Positions 11,992 to 22,048 of a DNA stretch of 64,000 nucleotides are shown piece by piece; positions within the stretch are counted from its first letter, which is position 1; each line of letters begins with the position of its first letter. The DNA comes from Albifimbria verrucaria. Lineage: Eukaryota > Ascomycota > Sordariomycetes > Hypocreales > Stachybotryaceae. The DNA is taken from NCBI GenBank assembly GCA_020081605.1, contig JAHREC010000030.1:1550001-1614000 (forward strand). Direction: 5' to 3'. The position numbers and the translations under genes are program-made. The notes below the pieces were generated by a model. That model was given only the letters and a program-made list of their open reading frames with translations. It was not told where the DNA came from and searched no databases.

Positions 11992-14296
11992 TTTTTCACG
12001 ATATGAGATGAATAATAAGAAAATAAGAGCTGCGTAAAACTTAAATCCAAGGTGCAGGTGTTGGGCTTCTAAAAACATGGAAACGCTGAGATATTTATCT
12101 TTGGCTCCAAAACTACATTTGAAAATAGGGTGATAAGCGGCTTCTTCCACGTTGGGTATTGGCCGGACCTATATTTGCTGTGGCCGGGCGCACCCTGAGA
12201 TTGATTTGACAGAACTTGGGCCTTTAAGGGTTATCAGAATTAACTATATTACTTCGATCCTATGAGACTCCTTATTCGCCTTGCGAGATGCAGGAATAGG
12301 CTATTATCCCTATCACCAATCCCTGCCACCAACAGAATAAGGTATAAGCCGAATGGGCAAGATCCTTGTGCCTAAGGAGAGAAGGACGATTGTCTCCTTT
12401 CAGTATTTCGTCGCTTCTCCTTTTGTTTCTCGCCGCTTTACTGATTAAGCACAACGGGTTATCTAGTTCATCTCAAGGCCACCGATGGTGCGACTAAACA
12501 TTTTCGTCCTTTTTCTTCACTTGCTTTTATCATGAGTTGGAGCCGTTGCTTTCAGCATGACAGAGCTTGACGCGAAAGGCGGGCACTATTTCACAGGCGA
12601 TTTACTGCTAGTACTGTTAATCTACTTACCCTATGAGGGATTGTAGACCTTGTCTATATTTGGCCGACTGATAAATTTATGAAGATAAAGATCGTAAAAA
12701 TAATATGCTTATCAGTAAAAGCAGGCGTCGTGGGTCTCTGGCCTTATGGACAAGGAACCTATGAGGAATGGTTCACCCGTCATCTTTCGTACTAGTCAGC
12801 TGTTCCAAAGATCAAGGATTCTGGAAGAACGATAAATACCGAGATAAGTTGTATTCCATAACGAAAGCAAAGAAAAGTCTGACGTCGTGTTCAATCCCAG
12901 TTAGTCAATGTTTAATATTCGTGAGAATTAGCTTTCCACGACACTTGGCCACAGTTGCTGGAAATTTTATGGGAGCACGTAGATGCGGAATCGATGTGAA
13001 TGTAATCCTGCTGATGAATACCCAATGCCAATGATTCAGCACTCCATGCTCCGCTAGATGACAAGGCAAGTAAAACGACGCCTTAAGAACCAATTTCTTC
13101 ATGAAATTCATGGTTACACTGCTTAATTCACCTATCCTTTCAAAGTCTATCACAATAAACATCGGAAAGCAGTTTTACCGTCACGTCAGGCGTGACAGCG
13201 AAATTATCTCGAAATTTTGCAAACTTCTATGGACTTCTTCTGAGTATTTAATATTGTATGGGGTGATGCAGTGAATGAAGATGAGTCAAATTATGAAACT
13301 CGCAAGGAAACGACTGGGGCAAATGTGAGGTCTACTCCCCTTTGATTTCATTTTCTGATGTGACAGGAAAGTGGTCCCAGTGCCAGTCGATTTTTCGACG
13401 TTAATTAAGCCAGCACTTGGGGTCATAATCCTCAACTTCGGGATGTATATGGGCGTCCCTACTGTCTTTGTGACTCGTAAGAGTGACTATTTTTCATAAG
13501 ATATGCGAAGACCGCCTTTGAATCTGTTTTCCTTTACTCAAAGCCACTGCACAGTCACTATCCAAGCACTGTTAGTCACAGGACCCGACACATGCTACGA
13601 CGATCCATAAGATGCCCACCTACAGCGAAAGAATGCAACCTCGGAGACTTCCGCGGGACGCTATACGCAAGCGAAGCTCACCCAACGCATATTTGGCCAG
13701 TATATGCCCTTCTTTTTGTTTACTTGTTGTAAGAATCTCTTGTCGAATCTCTGGGAGCACAACCTAAGGGCTCAAGAAGTAATATAAGGTAGACAGCGCA
13801 TCGCCGGAACTACTGAATAAATGTGATCATAGTTATGAACATTTTCGGGATAATGTTGTTTGTTATGGCTCCTCTTCCACGGGAGCCATGATTTTTGATG
13901 AGACACTATATTGTAAGCTCTGGTGTGGAGACAAAGCTACTCTGATGGACTTTCAGGCCAACATATTGCCCCAAGCCATGCAGTCGTATATATTGAAAAC
14001 CCAAAGTGAAAAGACGGCATCAGAAGGCAATTAAAGCGTGGGAGCTATCGCTGTGTCCCTGGTTCGCAAGTGTTGGAACGAAGAATGGAAGCTTCGTATT
14101 GACTGCTGCTATGCGCTATAGTAATGTATTATAAGAGACTTGAAGATCACAAAGGAAATAGGGGTAGCTTCCCTTGGTATGTGTAATGCGTAAGGCACAT
14201 AATAATTCCGCTCCACGGAACCCCTGTCCCATGCGCGGCGCCACAGGGTCAACAGCCACATAAGTGGCTGTTGACCTTCCAATTCAACAGCAAGGG
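11992..14296. other. Long intergenic region without supported genes
   Basis: About 2.3 kb of mixed composition. ORFs here are short, overlap on both strands and show no family motif or signal peptide. No tRNA-like cloverleaf or repeat was noticed. Confidence 0.5.
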
Positions 14297-14659
14297 TTAA
14301 GCAGTCTCTCGTTCCTCGGCGAAGACTGTAAGACCTGGGTCTTGATATTCAATCAGAAAAAATCCAGATAGCGACTGAACCATTGACAGAAGGACCAAGG
14401 ACCAAGGAGTATGTTCTTGCTTAGTTAGGATACTCCTAACATCTCGAATCAGGGCCATGGACGGGCGAATGTACTGTGTTTCAAGAAAAAGAATCTCAAT
14501 ACCGGCTAGCTCAACACAAAGGATGGTCTGATCGAAGATGCCGAGAGCAAGAGCTTGGAAGGATGGTTCGTGGCTCCTGTCTAGCCTTATTTTTCCATGC
14601 TGACAATGAATTGTCATGAAAAGGCACGCAGTCTGGCAATACCAACTCCCGCCGCCCAA
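14297..14659 (-). CDS. Hypothetical ORF, possible C-terminal gene fragment
   Basis: Single open frame of 120 codons. Its second half (VELAGIEILFLETQYIRPS, then a hydrophobic helix and an EYQDPGL stretch) has the balanced composition of real protein more than of a chance ORF. I recognise no family. There is no credible upstream exon, so it may be the 3' relic of a broken gene. Confidence 0.25.
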   Translation of the reverse strand: MGGGSWYCQTACLFMTIHCQHGKIRLDRSHEPSFQALALGIFDQTILCVELAGIEILFLETQYIRPSMALIRDVRSILTKQEHTPWSLVLLSMVQSLSGFFLIEYQDPGLTVFAEERETA

Positions 14660-15114
14660 GTTTTGGTCCTTACTATTCGATTGAGGGTTAATGGAGTCTC
14701 AAGCTCAAGTAACACGGTATTGGTGATCAGAAAATTCGTGAGATTAACATGGTAATAGAGAACTGGTCAACAATAACGACGTTGAGAACTGAGAACGGCC
14801 AGACGATTTGATCGACAAAATCTTCGGGCATAAATTTCAGCCCGACATTTTTGGATGAGTGTAGCACTAGTAATTATTGCCTGCCTTTAGTTCAATAAAC
14901 TATTCCAGCATGTTGGCGGTGATAGAAAGCAAGGAGGCTCAACGTACGATTGTACCGTCTTCAATCTCCATGCTAAGCATGCCGACCATGCCCACTGCCT
15001 AGGACCTCTGAACAACCATTAGAAGTCCTACGTGCCACTCATGGCCTTTGATATTGATATACAAATCTCCTTGAATGCCTTAAGTTGCTGGAAATGTCAC
15101 GGACAAGGAATGTT

Positions 15115-15610
15115 GTTAATTAACATTGGAGAGAGCTATTTATATGTTTAGCTTTTTAAAATCTGTTTGCCTTTTTTGCTTTGTATTTAATATCAATTTT
15201 ACCGCTTATATAATTATTCCCAAATGGTAAAACAAGAGATTATTTCTATATAGTTAATCTTCTCGTTAATTTATTCTTTATCTATTATAAGAATTATATA
15301 TATTAAAGTAATAAACTTCTTATTCGAGTTAACAAACTACTCGACTTAACTTGAATAGTTTCATATAAAATATTTAATATCTAGAGTTCTCAGAAATCGT
15401 AATAATAAATATAATCTTCTAATAATAACTTTATATTATTATCTTATACTAAACATTTCTATAAATATTTTCAACTTTTCTTTCTGATTTTAATTCTATA
15501 CTCTTTACTTTTGTGAAAACGAAAGAACAATCGCATTCAAACTTTTCACTCTTAACCTAACCTGAATATAAAACATTGATTCAAAGAATATTTACTTATT
15601 CCTAGTAGTA
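15115..15610. repeat. AT-rich island, probably RIP-mutated relic DNA
   Basis: Roughly 500 bp of strongly A/T-rich sequence with few CpG sites, ending just before the stop codon of the UstYa-like gene. No coding motif survives. It resembles short RIP-degraded transposon relics in compartmentalised fungal genomes; the element type cannot be told. Confidence 0.5.
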
Positions 15611-15624
15611 AATACCCAGAGTCC

Positions 15625-16623
15625 TCATTGATGCCCCGGTGGGTTAACAATACCCAACCGACTTCCCTTTCCATCTGGAAAGGCAACGCCGTGAGTCAGG
15701 TGAACCAGATATCCTGGCTCAAGTAAATTGACGGAGTGTTCACTTGCCCAGTTATATAGCCGATCGAAATCGACACACTGATGCGCTTCCGTATTATTAA
15801 GTGAAGGAACCTTGTCATAATCAACCCAGTAGTAACTGCTAACGCTTGTATCAGCATGGCACATGATACTTTGTCTGAGTTGATTGATACAGTGCACTGG
15901 CAAGATTTTATTAGCTTCTTGTGCTCGCTATCACTGTAAACAAATTAATAATGCGCAGGGATGTAACTCACTGTTATGCTGCATATTCAATTTCCTCTGC
16001 TCCTCATCGAGGTCTGGGAAGTAATAATCTTGAAACATGTACTGGTGCAGCCTTTTCAGGCAGTGCAGGTCGTGAAAGACGTACAACAAGCCAGCGTATC
16101 CTCCATCAGGAAGGTTAACATTAGGTTCATTTTCTCGGCCTAGTCGGTGGATATCATCGTCTGATATGCGAATATTGCTGTGCTGAAGGAGGGAGTCCCA
16201 CGCTGCGTCGAGCTCTGCACTGGGTAGGCCAATCAGTGGAGCACTGGCCTTTTCTGTGAGAAACTTCTGTGTTTTGTAGGAGATAGCGGCATTTGCAGGA
16301 GCTAATGAGATCAGTCGGTCAAACTATAGACTGGTTTATGGGGTAGTGAACGAACAAGGTGGTAGCCATGCTGGTCTGGCATTACTGAGTGAAAATTCCC
16401 CATGGGCTTTGTAAGTTTGGAACACTATAATGCTGAAGGCGGAGAGGATTCCAGCATGTATTAAAATGAAAATGACATGGATTCTTAGCACCTGAAATCT
16501 GGACCATCCAGGTTTGAAAGAAACATCGTCTTGGTCTGGTTGATTTTCATAATCTGAGATGCTGGCGGTGTCTGCATAGTCTCCTTTCGTAGCTAGAGCT
16601 CGCAGAGGTTTATAGCTTTCCAT
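15625..16623 (-). CDS. UstYa-like (DUF3328) oxidase, probable RiPP cyclase
   Basis: Three exons (16623-16386, 16301-15972, 15896-15625) joined by 84-bp and 75-bp introns give an uninterrupted 279-residue protein, normal for this family. The N-terminus is cytosolic and charged and is followed by one membrane helix (VIFILIHAGILSAFSIIVF, about residues 50-70), so the catalytic part should face the secretory lumen. The hallmark pair of HxxHC motifs is present: HDLHC in exon 2 and HNMHC formed across the second splice junction. They are followed by the usual INQLRQSIMCHADTS and HQCVDFDRLYNWA blocks. UstYa/UstYb proteins oxidatively cyclise ribosomal peptides in ustiloxin, phomopsin and asperipin biosynthesis; related proteins act in some other pathways. 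The gene is transcribed divergently from the repeat precursor at 17584, which fits a partnership. No frame change is needed. Confidence 0.88.
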
Positions 16624-17583
16624 TTTCGAAGAATAAGCAGTAGCCACAAAGTGAATAGAATGGATGATGGGTTTGCGGGTGTGAGTTCGGGGAAGCAAGG
16701 AGGAAACATTTATTATCTTTGCTGAGCAAAGGAAACTAAAATAGATTAAATTTTCATTATAGGTTAGCCACTGATACCGCTCAATCAGATTCTACTGGAC
16801 GCACATTGCCTATTATTGTTATCCGCCAGCCCCAGGGGCCCTTCCAGCTTTGTGCTGATGTCGGGAAATCAGGAAACGTTACGTTGCATTCGTTTCCATT
16901 CCATAGTACTATGCAGAGTCGACTTTCTGCCGCGCCATTCTCATGTCATCATTATCTGCATTACAGCTAAGTGTGGTCCATAAGACGGGGACCATTTTGA
17001 ATGCAACTCTGGACACGCAAACATTGGTCAGGTAATGCATAGGGCGGGGTTTCAGCTTTGGTCATGCATGACAGATCCACAGTGTCATAAGCAACTGGAC
17101 GCAGGTAAGAGATGGATCCCGATATGGACCCCGAAATGGACCCCGAAGTATGAATCAATTCGCTGACGCCCTGAGTTCTAATTCAGCCCTACACAAGAGC
17201 ACTTCTTCGACTGTGGAACAGTTCCGCCCAAGCTGCAGGTATCTCCGAACAAAGCAGTATAATTCATACTCACTATTACTTGACTAACCTCATCTTTCGA
17301 CTGGACTAACCGACAGGGGTGAACCGTTTGTTGGTTACTTCTTTGAGGATGCACCTAGTCGGACCAGCAGAAAATTGCGGAACGGCGAGGATGTAGTTCA
17401 AAAACTTGACTGAGCCATCTGCATGATGACAGCCATCTGAACTATAAAGAGGCATTCTCTCCCTAAGTTGGCGAACTATTATCATCAAACAGATCAGCCC
17501 ATTCCAAACTCACAATTGTTAATCAAGTCGCCTGAAAACCCCAAGCACTACCAAGACCCATTTGAAACTAGCCGTTGATCAAG
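16624..17583. promoter_or_regulatory. Shared divergent promoter of UstYa-like gene and peptide precursor
   Basis: This 960-bp region separates two divergent start codons, so it must carry both promoters. A TATAAA lies at 17443-17448, about 140 bp before the precursor ATG. A 12-bp tandem repeat with CCCCGAA cores sits at 17112-17147. A bidirectional promoter would allow co-expression of precursor and tailoring enzyme; that is inference. Confidence 0.5.
17112..17147. repeat. Three tandem 12-bp units in the divergent promoter
   Basis: Units are atggatcccgat, atggaccccgaa and atggaccccgaa. The last two are identical and the first differs at two bases. On the other strand they read TTCGGGGTCCAT, carrying CGG half-sites spaced one helical turn apart. 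Zn(II)2Cys6 regulators of fungal clusters often bind CGG elements, so this may be an operator, but no factor is known. Confidence 0.4.
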
Positions 17584-18080
17584 ATGCTTGTCTCCGCTAA
17601 GGCTTTTACTCTCTTCACTCTCTTGAGTGGTACAGCTTTGGCCGCGCCCATTGGTAGGTTTGCTAGTAGATTCAGATTGGAAGCATCAGTGACTAACATG
17701 TAGATACAGCGTCCGCTGAGGCGGCCAAAGGTGGCTCTTCCGATGCTGCCTGGGTGTTCACTGGTGGCAACGTTAAGCGAGAGAAAACCGATGCTGATGC
17801 AGCCTGGGTGTTTACTGGAGGCAACGTCAAGCGAGAGGAAACCGATGCTGATGCAGCCTGGGTGTTTACTGGAGGCAACGTCAAGCGAGAGGAAACCGAT
17901 GCTGATGCAGCCTGGGTGTTTACTGGAGGCAATGTCAAGCGAGAGGAAACTGATGCTGATGCAGCTTGGGTGTTTACTGGAGGCAACGTCAAGCGAGAGA
18001 AAACCGATGCTGATGCAGCTTGGGTGTTTACTGGAGGCAATGTTAAGCGGGATCCTGCCACTTCTACTGAGGCTGCATAA
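17584..18080 (+). CDS. Repeat-containing, Kex2-processed RiPP-type precursor peptide
   Basis: The ATG at 17584 begins a signal peptide (MLVSAKAFTLFTLLSG...ALA). A 50-bp intron (17654-17703; GTAGGT, GACTAAC branch site, TAG) joins in frame to exon 2, which ends at TAA 18078-18080; the protein is about 148 residues. After a short leader there are six copies of an 18-residue unit, typically EETDADAAWVFTGGNVKR, each closing with the dibasic Lys-Arg cut by Kex2 in the Golgi. The Asp-Ala pairs before the core resemble dipeptidyl-aminopeptidase spacers. AWVFTGGNV is invariant while its codons differ, so the peptide is conserved. This is the layout of UstA, PhomA and GigA precursors of dikaritin RiPPs, and a UstYa-like gene lies divergently next door. 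Mating alpha-factor precursors share the layout, but their peptides in this group carry cysteines that are absent here. Confidence 0.87.
17742..18050 (+). repeat. Six-unit 54-bp coding tandem repeat
   Basis: The conserved TGGGTGTT block recurs every 54 bp (first tryptophan codon at 17751, next at 17805). The period is a multiple of three, so each unit encodes 18 residues. Unit 1 has a divergent lead-in (SSDAA). Units 2 and 6 begin EKTDADAA and units 3-5 begin EETDADAA. Differences in the core are silent (GTT/GTC, GCC/GCT, AAC/AAT, CGA/CGG). The periodicity also opens long ORFs in other frames on both strands; those are shadows. Confidence 0.93.
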
Positions 18081-18409
18081 GTGTTTTGTATAAGAGATAC
18101 GAGTACTTTAAGCGAATATATAGGTAACGGTATTACTTAACCACCGGTTGGAAAATGTGAAAATTTGGTAAGATGTATGTATAAGCCTTTGCACTGCCTA
18201 AGATATTGTTCAAGCCCAATATTGGCTGTAATAAAGTGTTATCCGTAAGATAGGGCCGAAGAGGGCACAGGACGACTACAGGGGCGCGACTCAAACTTGC
18301 TTGGTCCTGAATTAAGTCTACAAACCTCTTCACAGGAATAATATCTATTTATGAGTACAAGTTGAGTTGTTCCAGTCATAAGGCCACTTCGGATCTACAA
18401 GGCTAGTCC

Positions 18410-18795
18410 CAGGCGTTGGAATCGACATATGTATTATTGTAGAAAATATAAATGTTCTATTAATGCTTCTACAGCTCTAACGCATATATAGATATAGGAT
18501 TAAATTATGTACTAGAGCATAGATCACTATGTAGAATAACCGCAATGGGTCACCTAGTTTATAAATACGAATGTGATGTATTAAATTAATACATTTAATA
18601 TAAAATCGATTTATAATCATTTACAATATAAAGTTTTCAAGCATAATATAAACATATTCTGATATATCTTCAAATACTTGCAATAAACTTCAATCCTCAT
18701 ATTGTTAAAGCAATTTTCTAAGTATTTATTTGAGAATAAACTATTATAAGCTTGAAACTCTTAATACTTGTTAATAACCTATTACCATACTTAGG
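18410..18795. repeat. AT-rich island between precursor and protease genes
   Basis: About 390 bp of A/T-rich DNA after the precursor gene and before the stop of the subtilisin gene. No coding motif is visible. Together with the island at 15115-15610 it brackets the peptide locus. Confidence 0.45.
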
Positions 18796-18800
18796 AGAGC

Positions 18801-21800
18801 TTACTTGGGGATCGGAAGAATCTTAATCTCAGGAGTCTCCCAGACATCCCAGTCAGCTGACTTGGCACGGTCGCCCAGAGGTCGGAGTGCAGCGATTCTC
18901 ATCCTGTGAATTTATTAGTTGTCTGGTAAAATAACTGAAGCATTTAAACTCACTTGTAGGTTCCAGGAGTAATATATGTACCATTGGCCAGCTTTCCCAA
19001 CCAGTAGAACTCATGAGTGGAGTAGCCTAGGAAATCTGTCACTAGCACACTACGGCTTAGCGCGCGGACAGGGAAAGGAATAGTATTTTCCTTGTCATTT
19101 TCCTTGGCGTCAAACCATGGCCATCGCTGGACATCACGGAAAGACGTGGCTGCTCCGACATAACCATTGCGACCCACTACAGGAGGGTACTCCCAGCGTG
19201 ACTCGTTCCAGCCGGCTTGGTATAGCTGCTCTTGGTTAGACACCGTCATGCACCCATAGAGCTATGGCGATTACTCACATCCCAGCGAAGCTCATCACAG
19301 CCAAAGATCAGTGAAACCCAGAGCTTAGGGTAGTCAGAAGCAGTTGGGCCGGTGGTCCTCAGATCGAAGGTAAAGCTATTCGGTTAGAGCTAATTCACTA
19401 TAAATGGAGAACTTATATGTCTGAGTAGTACATACTTTGATTTGACAGATAGATCAAGGTTCTGCGACTTAATATAAGGCGTTTTGGTAATGAAGAGCTT
19501 CTTATACTGGTCTTTAATGCTATAGGCAGCACCGAAGTAGCCGATAGAAAGTTGCTCGCCTAGGGACGAGTCAATAAGGACTTTCCCGCTATATAGAGGT
19601 TGTTTGGTGACGTTGAGTCCACGAGGGTAGTCGAAGACAAATCTTTTGTTACGTTAGCTATTAACCGCCAACAATTTAACAAATGTAGACTTACTCGGCT
19701 CTTTTGGTCTCGCCAGCTTTCAGTTTAAAGGTGCCAGCAGGAAACTGGACGGTGGGGACCATTTTAATAGGCTGAAGTTGGTTACGAGGAGCAAGTCCGT
19801 TGCCATCAGCAGCTGCTGCTTCAATACCGGCGGCAGGCTGTAGTGAGAATGTATAAGTAACATCCACAGCGCCCTTGTTGGTGATATCAACGCTGTGACG
19901 AGGGGCAAAGTTGGCAGTGTCGTTCAGATTGAACTTGGTAGTACTTAAAGTGCTAGTATAGTTCAGCACCTTCCAAGCGTTTGCCAGACCATTTCCAGCT
20001 TGGATAGTAGGCGCCCAGAAACCGGTATCAGCAGCAGGATTAGCATCCGATATTGACCATGGCAGAGTACCGGCGCTAGCTCTAACCCTATTAGCGAATA
20101 TCTTCGTTACCTGCGCGCCTTGTGTATTGCGGCCGCCGAAGCGGCTGATATATAACGCAGCAATACCAGCAAGGTAAGGGGTGGCCATAGAGGTTCCGCT
20201 CGAGACACGCCAGGTATTAGCCGGGTAGGTGCTCAGGATCTCACCACCAGGGGCGGAAACATCGGGCTTAAGATCCAGATCATAGAGAGCACCCACGATG
20301 TGAACTCGCTGGGTCTGTTCCCAGCAGCGTTCTTGATGCCGAAGTACCAATCAATATCCTGGTATTTTGTGAAGTCAACCGTCACCTTGCCTCCAGTATT
20401 TATAACATCGAGGATGCCTTCCCCAACTTCCTTCTCAACAATAACTTTGGGGTTGAGAGGAAGGATGGTGGGGTATCGGGAGAATTGTTATCCGCATTGT
20501 AATACAGGATATAGCTGACGTTGTATGGACGCAAGTTAAACTCTTGAGCAGTGCCTTCACAGTTACCACGGCGCAGGAGCAGAACCTTATCTGAGAGGTC
20601 GGGTGTATTGGCTGGGATGTCGTTGGCTGTGCAGGCTTGTGAATTAGAGGTGCTGTCCTTAAAGAGCGGGTAGACGGGCCAATTTTTGATGGGCCAGTCC
20701 GCGCCAAAGGTGCGGTATGCAGTCTTGACCTTGGTCGTTTGGCCGCTGACAGTGGTGATGAGCTCAAAGGCATCGGCTATGAGAGTGCCAGCCCTGGAGG
20801 ATGCCACCGCGAGTGCTTCCTTACCAGAAGATCCAGAATTGGCGTAGAAAGCTCCACGTTCACCATCGTTTGAGGCCGCGATGGTGACGATCACACCTTG
20901 CTCAGCGATTCGACTAGCGATAGTGGCCCAGGGACCGTTGGACCAGCCACCGGCAGCTCCAATACTGCAGGTGATAATATCGGCCTAAAAATGACTTTGG
21001 TGAGTATGGAGTTATTTGGTAGGTCGCTTGCTTGGAATAACTTACACCTTCATCGTAAGCCCTAAGGAACGCATCGATGATGAAAGTATCGTAGGTTCCC
21101 GCCTATAAAATTGCTTGAGCTTCTACAATACAGGGCAGGATATAAGGCTACTCACACCGGCGGTGAAGACCTTATAGGCAAGTAAAGTGGCTTCTGGGGC
21201 AACTCCAGTGAACCTAGTCACATTAGTTTTCGATACTCAGATTGAGAAGCCGACCCAACCTACCATTCATTCTTGCCGGCAATAATACCAGCGACATGAG
21301 TTCCGTGACCACGCTCATCCATAGGGTCGCTGTCAGGGACACCATTCTTGAGAGGTTGCGCTGCATGGTTGATTAATCACTGCTCTTGAAGATTTTTGAT
21401 GGTTACGCTTACCGCTGCCGACCAAGTCATATCCTCCGGCAACCTTGAAGCCAGGACCAAAGCCGCCCCCAAGCTGGAACAGTCAGCATTCATTGATCAT
21501 ACCTAGCAAGCATGACTCACGGCAGGGTGGTTGTAATCTATTCCAGTATCGACAACCGCAACCTTGACGCCCTTTCCTTTGATGCCAGCTGCATGAGCTT
21601 GGTCAACACCAGTCCAAGAGTGAATGCTGTAGTTGCCAGCATCGGTAAGTTTGCCAGCCTCCTTGGCAAAATCAATAGGAGGCAGCTCAATGTAGGAGGC
21701 TGGCCAAGCCTGCTCCACTCCAGGCACCTCTTGAAGGGTATCCAAGTTGAGTCCGTCTGTCTCAATGCTCAAGCCCTTGAAAACTTCCGACTTGTAAGTC

Positions 21801-22048
21801 TTCAGAATCTTGACATCCTTGTTGGCATCAAGCTTCTTAGCCAGGAGTCAACATTAGATCCCTATCATGATTGTCAGTGCAAGTGAAGTAGTACAACAAC
21901 ATGTGACCCATACCTCTTTGACTTCAATAATGAACTGCTTGGTCTGATCACCACCATCAATCTGGGTGCCATCATCGCGGCGATAGATTGCACCCTCCAC
22001 CAGGCCACCCGCTAGTGGGAGAATCCGAAGAAACTTTGAGAAATGCAT
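18801..22048 (-). CDS. Secreted subtilisin-like serine protease (S8) with PA insert
   Basis: Starts at 22048 with a signal peptide (MHFSKFLRILPLAGGLVEG) and an I9-like propeptide (FIIEVKE and following). The triad is visible: Asp in VAVVDTGIDYNHPAV near 21540, His in DERGHGTHVAG near 21305, and Ser in SGTSMATPYLAG near 20195. A protease-associated domain (CTAND...VLLLRRGNCEGTAQEF) lies at about 20500-20660 between the substrate cleft and the Ser motif, followed by Fn3-like C-terminal modules. The last exon ends at 18801. At least six short introns are present (first donor at 21913). Single-base frame changes occur in the propeptide (near 21845), near 20450 and near 20310. This resembles large fungal extracellular subtilases with a PA domain, not kexin. 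It is convergent with the peptide precursor; a role in peptide maturation is possible but unsupported. Confidence 0.85.

Noticed and set aside
17584..18080. Mating alpha-pheromone precursor
   Set aside because: The layout (signal peptide, Lys-Arg-separated repeats, Asp-Ala spacers) is shared, but filamentous ascomycete alpha-pheromones typically carry paired cysteines with Trp ends (WC...CW). This core has no cysteine, and a UstYa-like gene is next door.
17693..18093. Long ORFs in other frames and on the minus strand over the repeat array
   Set aside because: A 54-bp period keeps every frame open. Only the frame starting at 17584 has a signal peptide, a proper intron and Kex2 sites.
17731..18093. 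CRISPR-like array
   Set aside because: The regular repeat is a coding tandem repeat with no spacers, in a eukaryotic genome with introns.
18801..22048. Kexin (Kex2) gene
   Set aside because: The protease has a PA insertion and Fn3-like C-terminal modules and lacks a recognisable P-domain and membrane helix.
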